From the NCBI GenBank assembly GCA_964636655.1, contig CAZWTK010000001.1, positions 1-64,000 on the forward strand: a DNA stretch of 64,000 nt. Direction: 5' to 3'. Each line of letters starts with the position of its first letter. Positions within the stretch are counted from its first letter, which is position 1. Below are positions 1-12,563 of this stretch, piece after piece. The notes under the pieces are model-generated. The model saw only the letters and a program-made list of their open reading frames with translations. It did not search any database and was not told where the DNA came from. Made by a program: the position numbers and the translations under genes. The DNA comes from Fen-549 sp964636655 (GTDB taxonomy: Bacteria > Actinomycetota > Thermoleophilia > Gaiellales > Gaiellaceae).

Positions 1-1558
1 AGTAGTCGCCGCCCAGGCGCCGCACGGGCAAAAAGCCCTCGAACACCTCGCCGAAGCGGGCGAACAGCCCCGAGCCGATCAGGCCGGTGATCTCGCCCGT
101 GAAGCGCTCGTCGGGGCCCCCGACTCGCTGGCGGCGGTCGAGCAGCCAGGCCAGGCAGATCTCGTCGGCCTGGAACTCGACCTCCGAGGCCTCGCGCTCG
201 GCGGCCGAGGCGTGCTCGGCGAGAGCTTCCAGATCGGCGGCTGGCGCGTCGTCCGTCAGGCCGAGCTCGCGCAACAGCGCACGGTGGCAGACGACATCGG
301 GATAGCGGCGGATGGGAGAGGTGAAGTGGCAGTAGGCCGTGCTGGCGAGGCCCGAGTGACCGAGGTTGCGCGGGTCGTAGCGAGCCTGTTTAAGCGCGCG
401 CAAGACGAGCGTCGGAAAGGCCTCGCGACCCCGGCCGGCGTGCTCCACGTACTCGGTCACGCCCGCGGCGATGCCGGCGACCAGCGATTCGGCCTCCTGC
501 GGTGTGAGCGAACCCTGCTCGGGCGCCGGCGGCGTCGGCACTTCCAGCTTCGCGAGCTTGTCGATCAGGGCCGTCAGCGACTGCGGATCGGGGCGCTCGT
601 GCACGCGGTAGAGCGCCTCTCTCCCCCGCTCTGAGAGCAACTCGGCGACGGCCTCGTTGGCGAGGATCATCAGATCCTCGACCAGGGCGTGGGCTCGCGG
701 CTCGGTCTGGAACCAGGCTCTGGCCACGCCGCCGTCGGAGTCGAAGGCGAACTCGAGCTCGGGCCGCTCGATACGCAGCGCCCCGCGGGCGAAGCGGCGG
801 CGCCTGAGCGCCGAGGAGACGCGATCGGTCAGATCGAGCGCGACTGTAAGCTCGGGCGCGGCGCTCTCCTCGCCCGAGAGGATGCGCTCGACCTGCCCGT
901 AAGTGAGCCGGGCGTCCGAGCGAATGAGCGACCGGAAAAAGCGCGGCTCGCCGCGGCGCTCGTCGCCGTCGAGCAGAACCTCGGTGGTGACGCAGAGCCT
1001 GTCCTGCCCTGGGCGCAGCGAGCAGGCGTCCTCGGACAGCTCCGGCGGCAGCATCGGGGCCACCTTCCCGGGCACGTAGGTCGAAAACGCGCGCTCGGCG
1101 GCGCCGTAGTCGAGCGGGGCGCCGCTGGGGAGATACGCCGAAACATCGGCGATGTGCACGAAGACGCGGACGCCGCCGGCCTCTTCGCGCACCGAGATCG
1201 CGTCGTCGAAATCCTCGGCCATCTCGGGGTCGACGGTGAAGGTGACGAGATCGCGCAGATCGACCCGGTCTTCGAGCGGCGGCGAGGGAAGCTCGTAGGG
1301 CTCGAAGCCGCGCCGGCGCCCGCTTTCCACCAAGAGGCCCTCGAGCACGGTCTCGATTCGAGAGGCCGGCCCGAGCACTGTCTCCACCCGCGATCGCCCG
1401 CGGCCCGGGCGCACGACCACGAGATCGCCCAGCCTGACTTCCGTTCTGGCTCGCTGCTCGAGTAGGAGCGGCAACCCGGGCGTGAAGTAGGGCTCGGCGT
1501 AGACTAGCTTGCCGCGGCGGATCACCTCGGCGACGACGGTCTCTACGACCGAGCCCAC
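1..1558 (-). CDS. rnr: RNase R family 3'-5' exoribonuclease (C-terminus beyond window)
   Basis: Processive 3'-5' exoribonuclease that degrades structured RNA in the cytosol. The frame opens at GTG 1558, six bases after the ftsX stop, and runs off the left edge (519 codons visible). Residues about 103-430 form the RNB catalytic domain. The four metal-binding aspartates are visible at 110, 116, 118 and 119 (TVD...EDFDD), with the same spacing as Asp201/207/209/210 of RNase II. The end visible here should lead into an S1 domain. The N-terminus is shorter than in E. coli RNase R and lacks an obvious helix-turn-helix. Position after prfB-ftsE-ftsX is common in actinobacteria, where smpB and ssrA often follow, outside this window. 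The start is set by the upstream in-frame stop and the close ftsX junction. Confidence 0.9.
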   Translation of the reverse strand, partial: MGSVVETVVAEVIRRGKLVYAEPYFTPGLPLLLEQRARTEVRLGDLVVVRPGRGRSRVETVLGPASRIETVLEGLLVESGRRRGFEPYELPSPPLEDRVDLRDLVTFTVDPEMAEDFDDAISVREEAGGVRVFVHIADVSAYLPSGAPLDYGAAERAFSTYVPGKVAPMLPPELSEDACSLRPGQDRLCVTTEVLLDGDERRGEPRFFRSLIRSDARLTYGQVERILSGEESAAPELTVALDLTDRVSSALRRRRFARGALRIERPELEFAFDSDGGVARAWFQTEPRAHALVEDLMILANEAVAELLSERGREALYRVHERPDPQSLTALIDKLAKLEVPTPPAPEQGSLTPQEAESLVAGIAAGVTEYVEHAGRGREAFPTLVLRALKQARYDPRNLGHSGLASTAYCHFTSPIRRYPDVVCHRALLRELGLTDDAPAADLEALAEHASAAEREASEVEFQADEICLAWLLDRRQRVGGPDERFTGEITGLIGSGLFARFGEVFEGFLPVRRLGGDY

Positions 1559-1564
1559 GGGGCG

Positions 1565-2467
1565 CTAAACCTGCAGGAAGCGGCGCAGCGTGATGCCCGT
1601 GCCGATCGCCCCGAGCACGAGCCCGGTCAGGACCATCAGGAAGGAGGTCAGCGCGAAGGGCCAGGCGTGTACGTCGCTGCCGGCGTTGAAGTCGAGGTTG
1701 AGCGCAGGCATGGCCACGACCTTGGTGATCGAGAGCAGGATCACCGCCAGGATCGCGCCGCCGAAGCCGCAGATCAGGCCCTCGAGCATGAAGGGCAGGC
1801 GCACGAACCAGTTGGTCGCACCGACCAGCTTCATCACCTCGATCTCGCGCCGGCGCGAGAAGATCGAGAGCCGGATGGTGTTGGCTATCAACGCCGTCGA
1901 GGCGACGAGCAGGATCATGACCATGAGCAAGAACGAGAACTCGATCACCTTGGCGACCTTGAGCACACGCTCGCTCACTTTCTTGTTGTAGCTGATGTTC
2001 TGTACGCCCTCGAGCGGAGGATTCTTGAGCAGGGTGGCGATCTTGCCGGCATCCTCTCCGCGCGTGGGCGTGATCTTGTAGGCGTCGGGAAGAGGATTCG
2101 TCCCTCTCAAGCCCCGCGTGAGGTCCGGGTTGTCGTGTTGCATGATCTTCCAGGCCTCTTCCTTGGAGACGTACTTGAAGCTCTTGATCAGACCTTGCGA
2201 ATTGATCTCGTTGATGCGCACCTGCGTCTGTGCCTTCTGCTCGTTGGTCGCCGGCTTGTCGCAGGTCTCGCTCGCGCAGAAGTACACGTGCACGACGATC
2301 TCTTTCTTGGTGTGATTGCTCCAGGAGACCATCCAGCTTCCGAGCGCGATGCACACACCGAGCAGGAACATGCCGATGAAGACCGTCATCATCGCCGCCA
2401 CGGTGGTGGAGAGATTGGAGCGAATCGAGTGCAGCGCCTCGGAGACGAGTAGGCGGAAACGAGTCAC
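1565..2467 (-). CDS. ftsX: Cell division ABC transporter permease FtsX
   Basis: Membrane partner of FtsE; FtsEX transduces ATP binding to periplasmic or extracellular peptidoglycan hydrolases during division. 300 residues with the FtsX topology: TM1 near 21-45, a large extracellular loop (about 46-170) containing two cysteines, then three helices near 172-198, 222-248 and 270-292. Its start overlaps the ftsE stop by four bases, so the two are translationally coupled. Length and layout are normal for actinobacterial FtsX. The extracellular loop is the expected contact site for a NlpC/P60 hydrolase, none of which is encoded in the window. Confidence 0.95.
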   Translation of the reverse strand: MTRFRLLVSEALHSIRSNLSTTVAAMMTVFIGMFLLGVCIALGSWMVSWSNHTKKEIVVHVYFCASETCDKPATNEQKAQTQVRINEINSQGLIKSFKYVSKEEAWKIMQHDNPDLTRGLRGTNPLPDAYKITPTRGEDAGKIATLLKNPPLEGVQNISYNKKVSERVLKVAKVIEFSFLLMVMILLVASTALIANTIRLSIFSRRREIEVMKLVGATNWFVRLPFMLEGLICGFGGAILAVILLSITKVVAMPALNLDFNAGSDVHAWPFALTSFLMVLTGLVLGAIGTGITLRRFLQV

Positions 2468-3237
2468 TGGGAGGAGTAGCCCCCTCGGCGCTCGTCGCGG
2501 GCGATCTTGCCGTCCTCGAGCGCGATCACGCGGCGGCGCATCTTGTCGACCATCTCGCGGTCGTGGGTCACCACCAGGATGGTCGTGCCGGTGCGGTTGA
2601 TCGAGTAGAGCAGCTGCATGATGCCGACCGAGGTGTCGGGGTCGAGGTTCCCCGTCGGCTCGTCGCAGACCAAAAGAGGCGGATGGTTGACGAAGGCGCG
2701 CGCGATCGAGACGCGCTGCTGCTCGCCGCCGGAGAGCTGGTTGGGAAGCGAATCCATCTTGTCTACCAGCCCGACCAGCGAGAGCACCTCGGGCACCTTG
2801 CGGCGGATGTTCTGATGGCTCTCGCCCTGGACGTTGAGCGCGTAGGCCACGTTCTCGGCCGCGCTGCGATTGGGAAGCAGCTTGAAGTCCTGGAAGACGC
2901 AGCCGATGTTGCGGCGCAGCTGCGAGACACGTGACGGGCGCAGCCGCGAGATGTCGCGACCGCCGACGATGATCGTGCCCCGCGTCGGCTCCATCTCCTT
3001 GAGCAGGAGCCGGATCAGCGTCGACTTGCCCGAGCCCGAGGCGCCGACGATGAAGACGAACTCACCCTTGTCGATCTGGAACGAGACGTTGTCGAGGGCG
3101 AGTACGTTCGGGTCGTAGAGCTTCGTCACGCCGTGGCAGACGATCATCGCACCGGCGCTTACCGTCGCGGCAGCGTCGGGCGCGGGTAGAGCACTGGGGT
3201 TCTGTGTATCGAGATCCACGTCCTGTGCCGGAGTCAT
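2464..3237 (-). CDS. ftsE: Cell division ATP-binding protein FtsE
   Basis: ABC ATPase of the FtsEX complex, on the cytoplasmic face of the membrane. Walker A GASGSGKS lies at about 65-72, the signature LSGGEQQR at 168-175, and Walker B with catalytic Glu193 (LLVCDEP) at 187-194. The first 30 residues are a low-complexity extension not typical of FtsE; Met31 (MIVCHG) aligns with usual FtsE starts and could be the real start (about 3147). Neither start has a strong Shine-Dalgarno sequence. It overlaps ftsX by four bases and follows prfB, a common actinobacterial order. Confidence 0.95.
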   Translation of the reverse strand: MTPAQDVDLDTQNPSALPAPDAAATVSAGAMIVCHGVTKLYDPNVLALDNVSFQIDKGEFVFIVGASGSGKSTLIRLLLKEMEPTRGTIIVGGRDISRLRPSRVSQLRRNIGCVFQDFKLLPNRSAAENVAYALNVQGESHQNIRRKVPEVLSLVGLVDKMDSLPNQLSGGEQQRVSIARAFVNHPPLLVCDEPTGNLDPDTSVGIMQLLYSINRTGTTILVVTHDREMVDKMRRRVIALEDGKIARDERRGGYSSQ

Positions 3238-3339
3238 AGCGACAGCGGTTCTGTGGGCCGCAGCTGGTTGAGAATCGCCCGGGAAGTCTAGCCGAGGACT
3301 CGGCCGACCCGGGCCGGGAACGGTGCGCCTTGAAGCTTG

Positions 3340-4444
3340 CTAGACGACCCTGCCGGCGGCCTTCGCCAGCAGGAACGCGCGCACGAAGCCGTCCAGGTCG
3401 CCGTCGAGCACGCCCTGGGCGTTCCCCAGCTCGAACTCTGTGCGGTGATCCTTGACCATCTGGTAGGGATGCAGGACATAGCTGCGGATCTGGCTGCCGA
3501 AGCCGATGTCCTGCGCCGCCCCGCGCTCGCGCGCGATCTCGGCCTCGCGCTTCTCCTCCTCCAGCTCGACCAGGCGCGAGCGCAGCATGCGCATCGCCGT
3601 CTGCTTGTTCGAGCTCTGCGAGCGCTCGTTCTGGCACTGGACGACGATGCCCGTAGGCAGGTGCGTGATGCGCACCGCCGAGTCGGTCTTGTTGACGTGC
3701 TGGCCGCCGGCGCCCGAGGCGCGGTAGGTGTCGACTCGAATCTCCTCCTCGTCGATCTCCACCGGCACCGAGTCGGGTAGTAGCGGGCTGACGATCACCT
3801 CGGCAAAGGAGGTGTGGCGGCGGTGGGCCGAGTCGAAGGGCGAGAGCCGCACCAGCCGGTGCACGCCGCGCTCGGCCTTGAAGATGCCGTAGGCGTTCTC
3901 GCCCTTGACAGTCAGGGTGGCCGATTTGATCCCCGCCTCCTCGCCCGGGCTGGCCTCGATCATCTCGACCGCGAAACCGCGCCGCTCCGTCCAGCGCAGG
4001 TACATGCGCAGCATCATCTCGGCCCAGTCCTGGGCGTCGGTGCCGCCGGTACCGGCATGGACGGTGACGATGGCGTCGCCCGCGTCGTACTCGCCGCTGA
4101 ACAGCGCGTCCTCCTGCAGGCGCTCCAGCTCCTTGCGCAGTGGGGCGATCGACTCGGCGATCTCATCCTCCATCTCGGCGTCCAGGGCGAGCAAGTCGCG
4201 AGCGTCCTCGTATTCGCGGGTCAGGCGCTGGTAGCGATCGAGGCGCTTGGCCAGGCGGGAGTGCTCGGCCGAGACCGAGGCGGCGCGCTGCTGATCGTCC
4301 CAGAAGCCGGGTGCGCCCATCTCCTGCTCGAGCGCGGCGGTGCGTTCTGTCAGCGAATCGGGGTCAAAGGTAATCACGGACCCAAGCAAGCTGGTCCCTG
4401 ATCTCCTCGAGTTGCTGCTGCGCGGGAACGCGTTCCTCGTTCAT
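3340..4444 (-). CDS. prfB: Peptide chain release factor 2, expressed by +1 programmed frameshift
   Basis: RF2 releases peptides at UGA and UAA codons. The gene starts at ATG 4444 and reads 26 codons to CTT TGA (CTT at 4369-4367, TGA at 4366-4364). Slipping +1 on CTT continues at GAC 4365 into the main frame ending at 3340, giving 367 residues against 365 in E. coli. In this numbering the anticodon-mimic SPF is at 201-203 and the catalytic GGQ at 246-248. A naive reading would begin at the internal start 4389 and miss the first 26 codons. I see no clear Shine-Dalgarno-like stimulator immediately before the slip site. ftsE lies about 100 bases downstream. Confidence 0.95.
4363..4369 (-). promoter_or_regulatory. 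prfB programmed +1 frameshift site CTTTGAC
   Basis: On the minus strand the heptamer CTTTGAC lies at codons 26-27 of prfB. This is the conserved RF2 autoregulatory slip sequence: low RF2 lets the ribosome pause at UGA and shift +1 on CUU. The zero frame upstream is open for exactly 26 codons and the +1 frame downstream is the RF2 body. Confidence 0.93.
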
Positions 4445-4483
4445 ATCCGCGCCCGATGCTATCTGGTCGCCGCTCTGCGGCGT

Positions 4484-5056
4484 TCAGGCGACGTTCGGAG
4501 AGGCCGCCGCTCCGTTCAGGAAGACCTCGACCACGGTCGCGCTCGCCTCCTCGATTCCGAGCCCTGCGGAGAGCGCCCGACGCAGCCCGGCGAGAATCAG
4601 GCCGCCGAACATCTCGCCAAGCAGCTCGAGCTCGATATCACCGCGCAGAGCGCCGCTCCGCTGCCCTCGCCCGAGCAGCTCGCGCACACGATCGCCCAGC
4701 ACCTCGCGGCCGCGCTCGAGCTCCTCGTGACTCTGCTCTTGCAGCAGTACCGCATAGCGCTCGCCGACACTTGCGATCACCCGCACAACGCGCACGACTC
4801 CCTCCTCGAACGGAACCAGCTCCAGGCGCGCGGCTTCGAGTCGTTCGTCGACCTCGGTCAACGCGACATCCCAGAGCGCCGAGACGAGCCGATCGCGCGT
4901 GCGGAAGTAGCGGTAGAGCGTGGCCCGTCCGATGCCGGCCTCGGCGGCCACGTCGCTGATCGTCGCGGACTGACCCTGCCGCGCCAGCACCCGCGCGGCC
5001 GCTTCGAGAATGGCAACCGCCGTTCGGTCCTGAAGCGTTCGCGGAGATCGGGGCAC
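4484..5056 (-). CDS. TetR family transcriptional regulator
   Basis: DNA-binding repressor of 190 residues, starting at GTG 5056 after a strong AGGAGG-type ribosome site. The N-terminal helix-turn-helix spans about residues 32-52 (ISDVAAEAGIGRATLYRYF), a typical TetR signature; the rest is the helical ligand-binding and dimer domain. It lies 14 bases after the MFS transporter gene on the same strand, so the two are co-transcribed. It probably represses the pump and itself through the palindrome at 6677-6694. The ligand cannot be predicted. Confidence 0.9.
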   Translation of the reverse strand: MPRSPRTLQDRTAVAILEAAARVLARQGQSATISDVAAEAGIGRATLYRYFRTRDRLVSALWDVALTEVDERLEAARLELVPFEEGVVRVVRVIASVGERYAVLLQEQSHEELERGREVLGDRVRELLGRGQRSGALRGDIELELLGEMFGGLILAGLRRALSAGLGIEEASATVVEVFLNGAAASPNVA

Positions 5057-5070
5057 CCTTCCTCCTCTTC

Positions 5071-6663
5071 CTAGGGCGATGGCCCGCTTGCCTCGTCCGT
5101 CTCGCTCCTGCGCACGAGCAGCGCGAGCAGAGCGGCGGCGAAGGCGACGCCAGCAGCGACGACGAAGGCCACATCGAGAGCGTAGGTGAAAGACGAATAG
5201 GAGGCCTGGGTGACCTGAGCCTGCAGGGCTTTCGGCATTATCGCGCTCACAGGAGGGACTCCCTGCGCGACGGCGCCGTGGTACGGCACAACGAGTTGTG
5301 AGATCACGGGCGACACTCCCGCGGCGGCCAGCTTGCCGAGAAAGCTGGCGCTCACCCGTCCGGCGATCACCGCGCCGAGCACCGCTGTGCCAAGCGCTCC
5401 GCCGACCTGGAGCGCGGTCTGTTGCAGGCCTCCGGCGACACCGGCCACCCGCACCGGCGCGTTGCCAAGGATCGTCTGCGTCGCCGCCGTCTGAACCAGT
5501 CCGAGCGCGAGCCCGAGCACGAGCAGCCAGGGCCAGATGTCACCGTAGTCGGTGTGGGGCGAAAGCCTCGAGAGACCGAGCATGCCGGTACCGACCAGCG
5601 CCATGCCGCTCACGAGCGGAAGACGCGGTCCGATGCGGGCGCTCACGAGCCCGCCCAGCGGCGCCGCGACGACGAGCGTCGCCGTCAGCGGCAATGTCCT
5701 GACGCCGGTCTCGGCCGGCGAGAAGCCGCGCACGCGCTGGAGGTAGAGCGAGAGGAAGAAGACGACGCCGAAGAGCGCAAAGCCGAGCAGAAGGACGAGC
5801 ACGACCCCGGCACTGAGGGAGAGCTTGCGGAAGAGTCGTAGCGGCAACAGAGGGTGCTCGGCCTCACGCTCGCGTAGGGCGAAGAGGGCAAAGCCCAGCA
5901 CCGAGGCCGCGAGCGAAAAGACGGTGACCACGTCGTCCCAGCCGAGAGTCTGGCTCTTGATGATTCCCCAGACGAGCGCGAACAAAGAAGCACACAGCAC
6001 GGCCATACCGGCCAGATCGAACTTCTCGTCGACGGCCTTCTCGTCGCGCGACTCGGCGATCACCCAGCCGCCAACACCGACGGCCACGAGCGCCACCGGC
6101 ACGTTGAGGAAGAAGACCCAGCGCCAGCTCGCGTGCTCGACCACGAGCCCGGCGACGATCGGCCCCGACGCCACCGAGACGGCCGAGGCGCCCGCCCAGA
6201 TGCCGATCGCCTGCTGCAGCAGCCGATCGGGGAAGGCGGCACGGATGATCGCCAGAGTCGAGGGCATGAGCAGCGCACCGGCGAGGCCCTGAACCGCCCT
6301 GAAGGCGATCAGCGCACCGATCGAGGGCGCCAGCCCACAGGCCGCCGAGGCGAGCGCAAAGCCGACCACCCCGGTCAGGAACACCCGCTTGCGCCCGAAG
6401 CGATCGCCCGCCTTGCCCGCGGTGATGATCAGAACGGCGACCGCAAGCAGATAGGCATTCGTCACCCACTGCAGGCCGGAGAGCGAGGCGTTCAGATCGT
6501 GACCGATCGCGGGGTTCGCGATCGCAACCACGGTCGCGTCCAGCATCACCATCATCAGCCCGAGCGAGACGGCGAACAGCGCCAGCCAGGGATGGCCGTG
6601 GCCGCGGCGTTTCGGAACGAAGCCGCCGTAGACCGAACCGGGAACTGAAACCTGCTCAGCCAC
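5071..6663 (-). CDS. DHA2 family MFS drug efflux transporter, 14 helices
   Basis: Proton-coupled exporter of the EmrB/QacA type, 530 residues with about 14 hydrophobic segments. Motif A-like GDRFGRKR follows TM2, and the motif C region (about 155-172) is in TM5. Translation starts at GTG 6663. First gene of an operon with the downstream TetR gene, and divergent from the secreted protein at 6854. Substrates are likely hydrophobic or cationic compounds, but specificity is not readable. It is a stand-alone pump, unlike the MFS-ASST fusion at 57527. Confidence 0.92.
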   Translation of the reverse strand: MAEQVSVPGSVYGGFVPKRRGHGHPWLALFAVSLGLMMVMLDATVVAIANPAIGHDLNASLSGLQWVTNAYLLAVAVLIITAGKAGDRFGRKRVFLTGVVGFALASAACGLAPSIGALIAFRAVQGLAGALLMPSTLAIIRAAFPDRLLQQAIGIWAGASAVSVASGPIVAGLVVEHASWRWVFFLNVPVALVAVGVGGWVIAESRDEKAVDEKFDLAGMAVLCASLFALVWGIIKSQTLGWDDVVTVFSLAASVLGFALFALREREAEHPLLPLRLFRKLSLSAGVVLVLLLGFALFGVVFFLSLYLQRVRGFSPAETGVRTLPLTATLVVAAPLGGLVSARIGPRLPLVSGMALVGTGMLGLSRLSPHTDYGDIWPWLLVLGLALGLVQTAATQTILGNAPVRVAGVAGGLQQTALQVGGALGTAVLGAVIAGRVSASFLGKLAAAGVSPVISQLVVPYHGAVAQGVPPVSAIMPKALQAQVTQASYSSFTYALDVAFVVAAGVAFAAALLALLVRRSETDEASGPSP

Positions 6664-6676
6664 CTACAGTCTCAGA

Positions 6677-6694
6677 TGATACACCGGTGTCTCA
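6677..6694. promoter_or_regulatory. Palindromic operator candidate upstream of the MFS-TetR operon
   Basis: TGATACACCGGTGTCTCA is an inverted repeat with one mismatched pair, centred 22 bases before the MFS GTG start. The heptamer GTCTCAG also occurs twice, at 6669-6675 and 6689-6695, exactly 20 bases apart. Size and place fit a TetR-family operator overlapping the promoter or a very short leader. Confidence 0.6.
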
Positions 6695-6765
6695 GTTTGA
6701 TTCACTACCGGCGTCGATCGCCACGTCTGGGAGGAGCGATAGACCGGAGTCGTTGCCGGCAGTTC

Positions 6766-6794
6766 TTGACGGGCGTCCGCGGACTGTCTAGCGT
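6766..6794 (+). promoter_or_regulatory. Sigma-70-type promoter for the gene at 6854
   Basis: TTGACG (6766-6771), 17-base spacer, TAGCGT (6789-6794). The -35 is near consensus and the -10 keeps TA...T. A perfect 12-base palindrome TAACAATTGTTA follows at 6808-6819 in the predicted leader and could be an operator. The gene's ribosome site GAGGAG lies at 6841-6846. Confidence 0.5.
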
Positions 6795-6853
6795 GGCAAG
6801 CGGGCAGTAACAATTGTTATCTTGCGGCATCTGAAGCTGCGAGGAGTTGTTAC

Positions 6854-8035
6854 ATGGGCAGGGCCGTCGTACTCTCGTTTCTATTACTCGCGCTGCTTCC
6901 GGCTGCAGTCTCTCCTTCGGGAGGAGCAACCAGCGCTACGGTCAGAACACTCCGGACAAAGGCTCTGGTGCGACACATCTCCGCCGACGGCGCCCGTGTT
7001 GCCGTCGTGGCGACTTCAAAAGAAGGCGCCTGCGACGCCAGGATCATCATCTGGAACGCCAAGAAAAGATCGAACAAGTGGTTCGCGGCGAGTGGCTCCG
7101 ACTGTAGGGATCCGGAAATCCGAGGCGAGATTCCCCAGATCGCGTTGACCAATAAGCGCATCACCTGGCTCTCTCTTGGCGGTGGCAACTCGCTCCTCGA
7201 GAGTCTTATCACCCGCGAGCTTGGCGGAAAGAAGAACAGGCTCATCGCCTTCACCGGGCACGGAGGCCTCCCGGAGTTCGCGGACGGCGATTGGATTGGA
7301 AACGTAACCGGCTATGGGAACCTTGTCTTCTACAACCGCTGGGACTTCTGCACCGCCTATCCGGAGGGACTCGGGCCTGACGTGACGACCTGCAAACCGC
7401 CGTCCGGAGACGAAAAGAGCTACCGCTTCACACGTCAGAGACTCGTCAAGTGGCAGAACGGCGGGAGCCGCACCATCGCCATAGCGCCCGACGTCGAAGC
7501 GTCGTCGCTCAAGACCGCCGGTCAGCTCGTCTTGCCGTACTCGCTTGCCGTGGTCTCGGTCGACGCCGATCGCATCGCAACCCAGACCCCGGCCGGCCCC
7601 GTGGTCATCTACTCCGCGAGTGGCGCCGTGCTGGCCGAGATCGCCGTCCCGAGTGGCAAATCTGCCGGTACAGCCCTTCAGGGATCGCAACTCGTCACTT
7701 TGCGCAACAACAAGATCGGGCTCTACCGCGTCTCGTCGGGCGCTCTCGTGAAGACGATTCCGGTGGCTCGCGGCTCGGTTCTGCGCGATCTCCAGAGCGG
7801 ACTCGTCGTGTACGTGAGTAAGCGCAAGATCCACGTCCTGCGCCTGCTCGACGGGAGAAACGTGACCTACGCACCGCCCGGCAGCGGCCCGGTGGACGCG
7901 CAGATCGAGCGCTCCGGACTCTTCTACTCCTACAACACGAAGAGCGCGCTGTACCTGATGCGTTTCCCGAACACGAAGAGTCCGGGGCGCGTCGTCTTCG
8001 TGCCCCTTGCCAGAGTCCTGAAGAAGCTCGGCTAG
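6854..8035 (+). CDS. Secreted protein of unknown function, propeller-like
   Basis: 393 residues with a Sec signal peptide (about 1-25, hydrophobic core AVVLSFLLLALLPAAV). The mature part is built of short beta-rich units of the form 'G.R.A...', 'I.L...R..W' and 'T..GPVVIYSASGAVLAEI', suggesting a beta-propeller. Cysteine pairs near 54-77 and 165-180 may form disulfides. ATG 6854 is preceded by GAGGAG seven bases upstream and a good promoter. A homologue in this window is at 41171-42277 on the other strand. I recognise no named family and no catalytic motif. Divergent from the MFS operon and convergent with the MarR gene. Confidence 0.8.
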   Translation: MGRAVVLSFLLLALLPAAVSPSGGATSATVRTLRTKALVRHISADGARVAVVATSKEGACDARIIIWNAKKRSNKWFAASGSDCRDPEIRGEIPQIALTNKRITWLSLGGGNSLLESLITRELGGKKNRLIAFTGHGGLPEFADGDWIGNVTGYGNLVFYNRWDFCTAYPEGLGPDVTTCKPPSGDEKSYRFTRQRLVKWQNGGSRTIAIAPDVEASSLKTAGQLVLPYSLAVVSVDADRIATQTPAGPVVIYSASGAVLAEIAVPSGKSAGTALQGSQLVTLRNNKIGLYRVSSGALVKTIPVARGSVLRDLQSGLVVYVSKRKIHVLRLLDGRNVTYAPPGSGPVDAQIERSGLFYSYNTKSALYLMRFPNTKSPGRVVFVPLARVLKKLG

Positions 8036-8055
8036 CAAGCGGCAGCGGGCGGCAA

Positions 8056-8478
8056 TCAGCGCCGCACTGCACTCAGGAGCTTGCCCAGCCGCTGCCGCTC
8101 GGCCGGCGACCAGTGCTTCGCGAGCACCCGCTCGGCGTCTTCTTCTGCCGTCGCCAGCGCCTGCTCGATGACTTTCTCTCCCGCCTCGGTCAGCACGACG
8201 AGAGCAAGACGAGCGTCGGCCGGGTTCGACTCCCGGGTCACGATTCCCCTGCGCTCGAGCGGGCCCAGCTGCCGGGCCACGCCCGACGTAGTCACGCCGA
8301 GGCGGCTTGCCAGCTCAACCCTGCGCATCCGACCTTGCTGCGCGGCGCGGAGCTCGAGCAAAAGGGCGAGGTCGTTCAGGCCGAGGCCGTGATAGGCGCC
8401 GAGAGTGTTGTCCACGTCACGGGTGACGAGCGTACGAGCCAGGGCCAGGTCGAGCACGAGTGAAAGTTCTGTCTTCAT
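8056..8478 (-). CDS. MarR family transcriptional regulator
   Basis: 140-residue winged-helix repressor. The recognition region (about 60-95, with the segment RVELASRLGVTTSGVARQL followed by LERRGIVTRES and the wing DARLALVVLT) is typical of MarR. The bases just upstream (8479-8505) are strikingly AT-rich for this genome and contain direct GTTGA(T/C) repeats, possibly its own operator. No target gene is adjacent in an obvious operon; the next gene (8565) is transcribed toward it on the same strand. Ligand unknown. Confidence 0.88.
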   Translation of the reverse strand: MKTELSLVLDLALARTLVTRDVDNTLGAYHGLGLNDLALLLELRAAQQGRMRRVELASRLGVTTSGVARQLGPLERRGIVTRESNPADARLALVVLTEAGEKVIEQALATAEEDAERVLAKHWSPAERQRLGKLLSAVRR

Positions 8479-8564
8479 GTCAACAATATATCATCAACTA
8501 CTCAATGACCGCGTTGGCGGCTTTCTTCGCCCCCTCCCCGCCCTCCGAAAAGAGCGGGGACCGG

Positions 8565-9533
<969 letters not shown>

Positions 9534-9622
9534 CTCCGGAAAAAGTTTGACAACTTTCTCCGGCGAGTCTAGTCCAACACTGAACGCGCCTTGCGGCGCT
9601 TGCTCAGTGGCCCGTTATTCCG

Positions 9623-9645
9623 TGGCGCACAACCCGCTCCGCGGG

Positions 9646-9655
<10 letters not shown>
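9623..9655 (-). terminator. Hairpin overlapping the secA stop codon
   Basis: A 15-pair stem with one mismatch and a 3-base loop (arms 9623-9637 and 9641-9655). The secA TAA (9648-9646) lies inside the arm. No U-tract follows, so termination is possible but not certain. Confidence 0.5.
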
Positions 9656-12318
<2,663 letters not shown>

Positions 12319-12563
12319 AGATAAAGGTTACAGGGAAGCCGCACCGCGGCTCCGGCAACGACGCGAGCTCGTGCTCGAACCGCGGTGATACCAGCGAGAT
12401 TTCCCAGACTCGCAGTCGGCGTCGCGGATTGCTCGTGCCGACGCCCGCGAGAGCACACGTTTTCAGTTTTTTCGGCAAGTCAATAACGGAGTGCGCGAAA
12501 AGCGGGTTGTCCGCGTGCGCGGGCCGTCGAACGACCCGCCTAAGAAAACGAGAGGGGGACGAC

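Noticed and set aside
390..2354. 654-codon open frame on the minus strand
   Set aside because: It runs antiphase through ftsX and RNase R; composition is Arg/Gly-rich and has no domain. The real frames carry clear motifs.
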